In this document: in pieces, positions 5,949 to 6,403 of the stretch
Layout of the letters: every line of letters begins with the position of its first letter
How positions within the stretch are numbered: position 1 is the stretch's first letter
From: Mucilaginibacter sp.
GTDB lineage: Bacteria; Bacteroidota; Bacteroidia; Sphingobacteriales; Sphingobacteriaceae
Reading direction: 5' to 3'
NCBI GenBank assembly: GCA_025934475.1
Contig: JAICXZ010000199.1
Coordinates: 1 to 6,403, forward strand
DNA: 6,403 bases
Notes under the pieces: model-generated
The model's database searches: none
Seen by the model: the letters and a program-made list of their open reading frames with translations, nothing else
What the model was told of the DNA's origin: nothing
Position numbers and translations under genes: made by a program

Positions 5949-6403
5949 ATGATCACCATTATATCATCTACAAACCGTCCCGGGAGCTCGACACTAAAAG
6001 TGGCTCAATATTACCAAAAGCAACTTCACGAAAGGCGAGTTGAGGCTGGCTTGCTATCGCTGGCGCAACTGCCATCCAATCTGATTCAAACCGACCTTTA
6101 TGGTAATCGCAGTAAAGAGTTTGAACCTGTACAGGATATGATAACTAAAACCGACAAGTTTATTTTTATTATCCCCGAATATAACGGCAGCTTCCCAGGG
6201 GTGTTGAAGGTTTTCATTGATGCCTGCTCGTTTCCGGAAAGTTTTTATGATAAAAAGGCGGCGCTTGTGGGTGTATCATCGGGTAAGTATGGCAACATTC
6301 GGGGAGTCGATCATTTTACTGGCGTATGCCACTATATCCATTTAAATGTGATGTCCCTGAAACTGCATATTGCTGCTATTCACAAAGAGCTGGATGCAGA
6401 AGG
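5949..6403 (+). CDS. NADPH-dependent FMN reductase family protein, 3'-truncated
   Basis: The first 151 codons of a flavodoxin-like NAD(P)H-dependent FMN reductase (SsuE/YieF/ChrR-type fold), which would bind FMN and reduce flavin, quinone or other acceptors in the cytosol. The start ATG begins the first beta strand directly (MITIIS), followed by the FMN-phosphate loop SSTNRPGSST (6-15). The family signature PEYNGSFPGVLKVFIDA lies at 76-92, and a second flavin-contact loop GVSSGKYGNIRG at 108-119. The family is typically 170-200 aa, so about 20-40 residues lie beyond the right edge. There is no clear Shine-Dalgarno in TAAGCTAAAAATAACA before the ATG, which is normal for Bacteroidota. It is divergent from parA across 301 nt that contain the AAAGC palindrome. 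Substrate cannot be assigned, and nothing ties it to partitioning. Confidence 0.9.
   Translation, partial: MITIISSTNRPGSSTLKVAQYYQKQLHERRVEAGLLSLAQLPSNLIQTDLYGNRSKEFEPVQDMITKTDKFIFIIPEYNGSFPGVLKVFIDACSFPESFYDKKAALVGVSSGKYGNIRGVDHFTGVCHYIHLNVMSLKLHIAAIHKELDAE

Overview
The window looks like a chromosomal segment from a Bacteroidota bacterium, most likely Sphingobacteriaceae (Mucilaginibacter- or Pedobacter-like). The evidence is the gene order parA-parB-DUF5683-dapB-lepB, which I recall as a conserved neighbourhood in that phylum; a long signal peptidase I with an extra hydrophobic N-terminal domain; weak or absent Shine-Dalgarno sequences; and intergenic palindromes of types I associate with these genomes. 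The assignment rests on recognising protein families and was not checked by a search.

Layout. Bases 1-661 (+) hold the C-terminal two thirds of an Ldh-family (malate/L-lactate/ureidoglycolate-type) NAD(P)-dependent dehydrogenase, cut by the left edge. Bases 662-935 separate this gene from the convergent lepB and hold two degenerate REP-like inverted repeats. Bases 936-5647 (-) carry, in transcription order, parA (4844-5647), parB (3937-4842), a DUF5683 envelope protein (3278-3934), dapB (2438-3190) and lepB (936-2408). Bases 5648-5948 are a divergent intergenic region with a candidate parA promoter, two small palindromes and a 137-nt palindromic element built from 7-nt AAAGC/GCTTT repeats. 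From 5949 (+) an NADPH-dependent FMN reductase-family gene runs off the right edge.

How the genes work together. ParA and ParB segregate the chromosome origin region. The DUF5683 protein, translationally close-coupled to parB, appears exported and envelope-associated. DapB makes tetrahydrodipicolinate, which leads to lysine and to meso-diaminopimelate for peptidoglycan. LepB matures exported proteins. The cluster therefore joins chromosome partitioning to cell-wall precursor supply and protein export. The first three genes are packed tightly (gaps of 1 and 2 nt). An 87-nt gap precedes dapB and a 29-nt gap precedes lepB, so dapB-lepB may also have their own promoter.

The protein-coding content is ordinary housekeeping and I see no new defence, mobile or biosynthetic system. 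The features most worth a second look are the non-coding repeats, above all the heptamer-periodic palindrome at 5801-5937.
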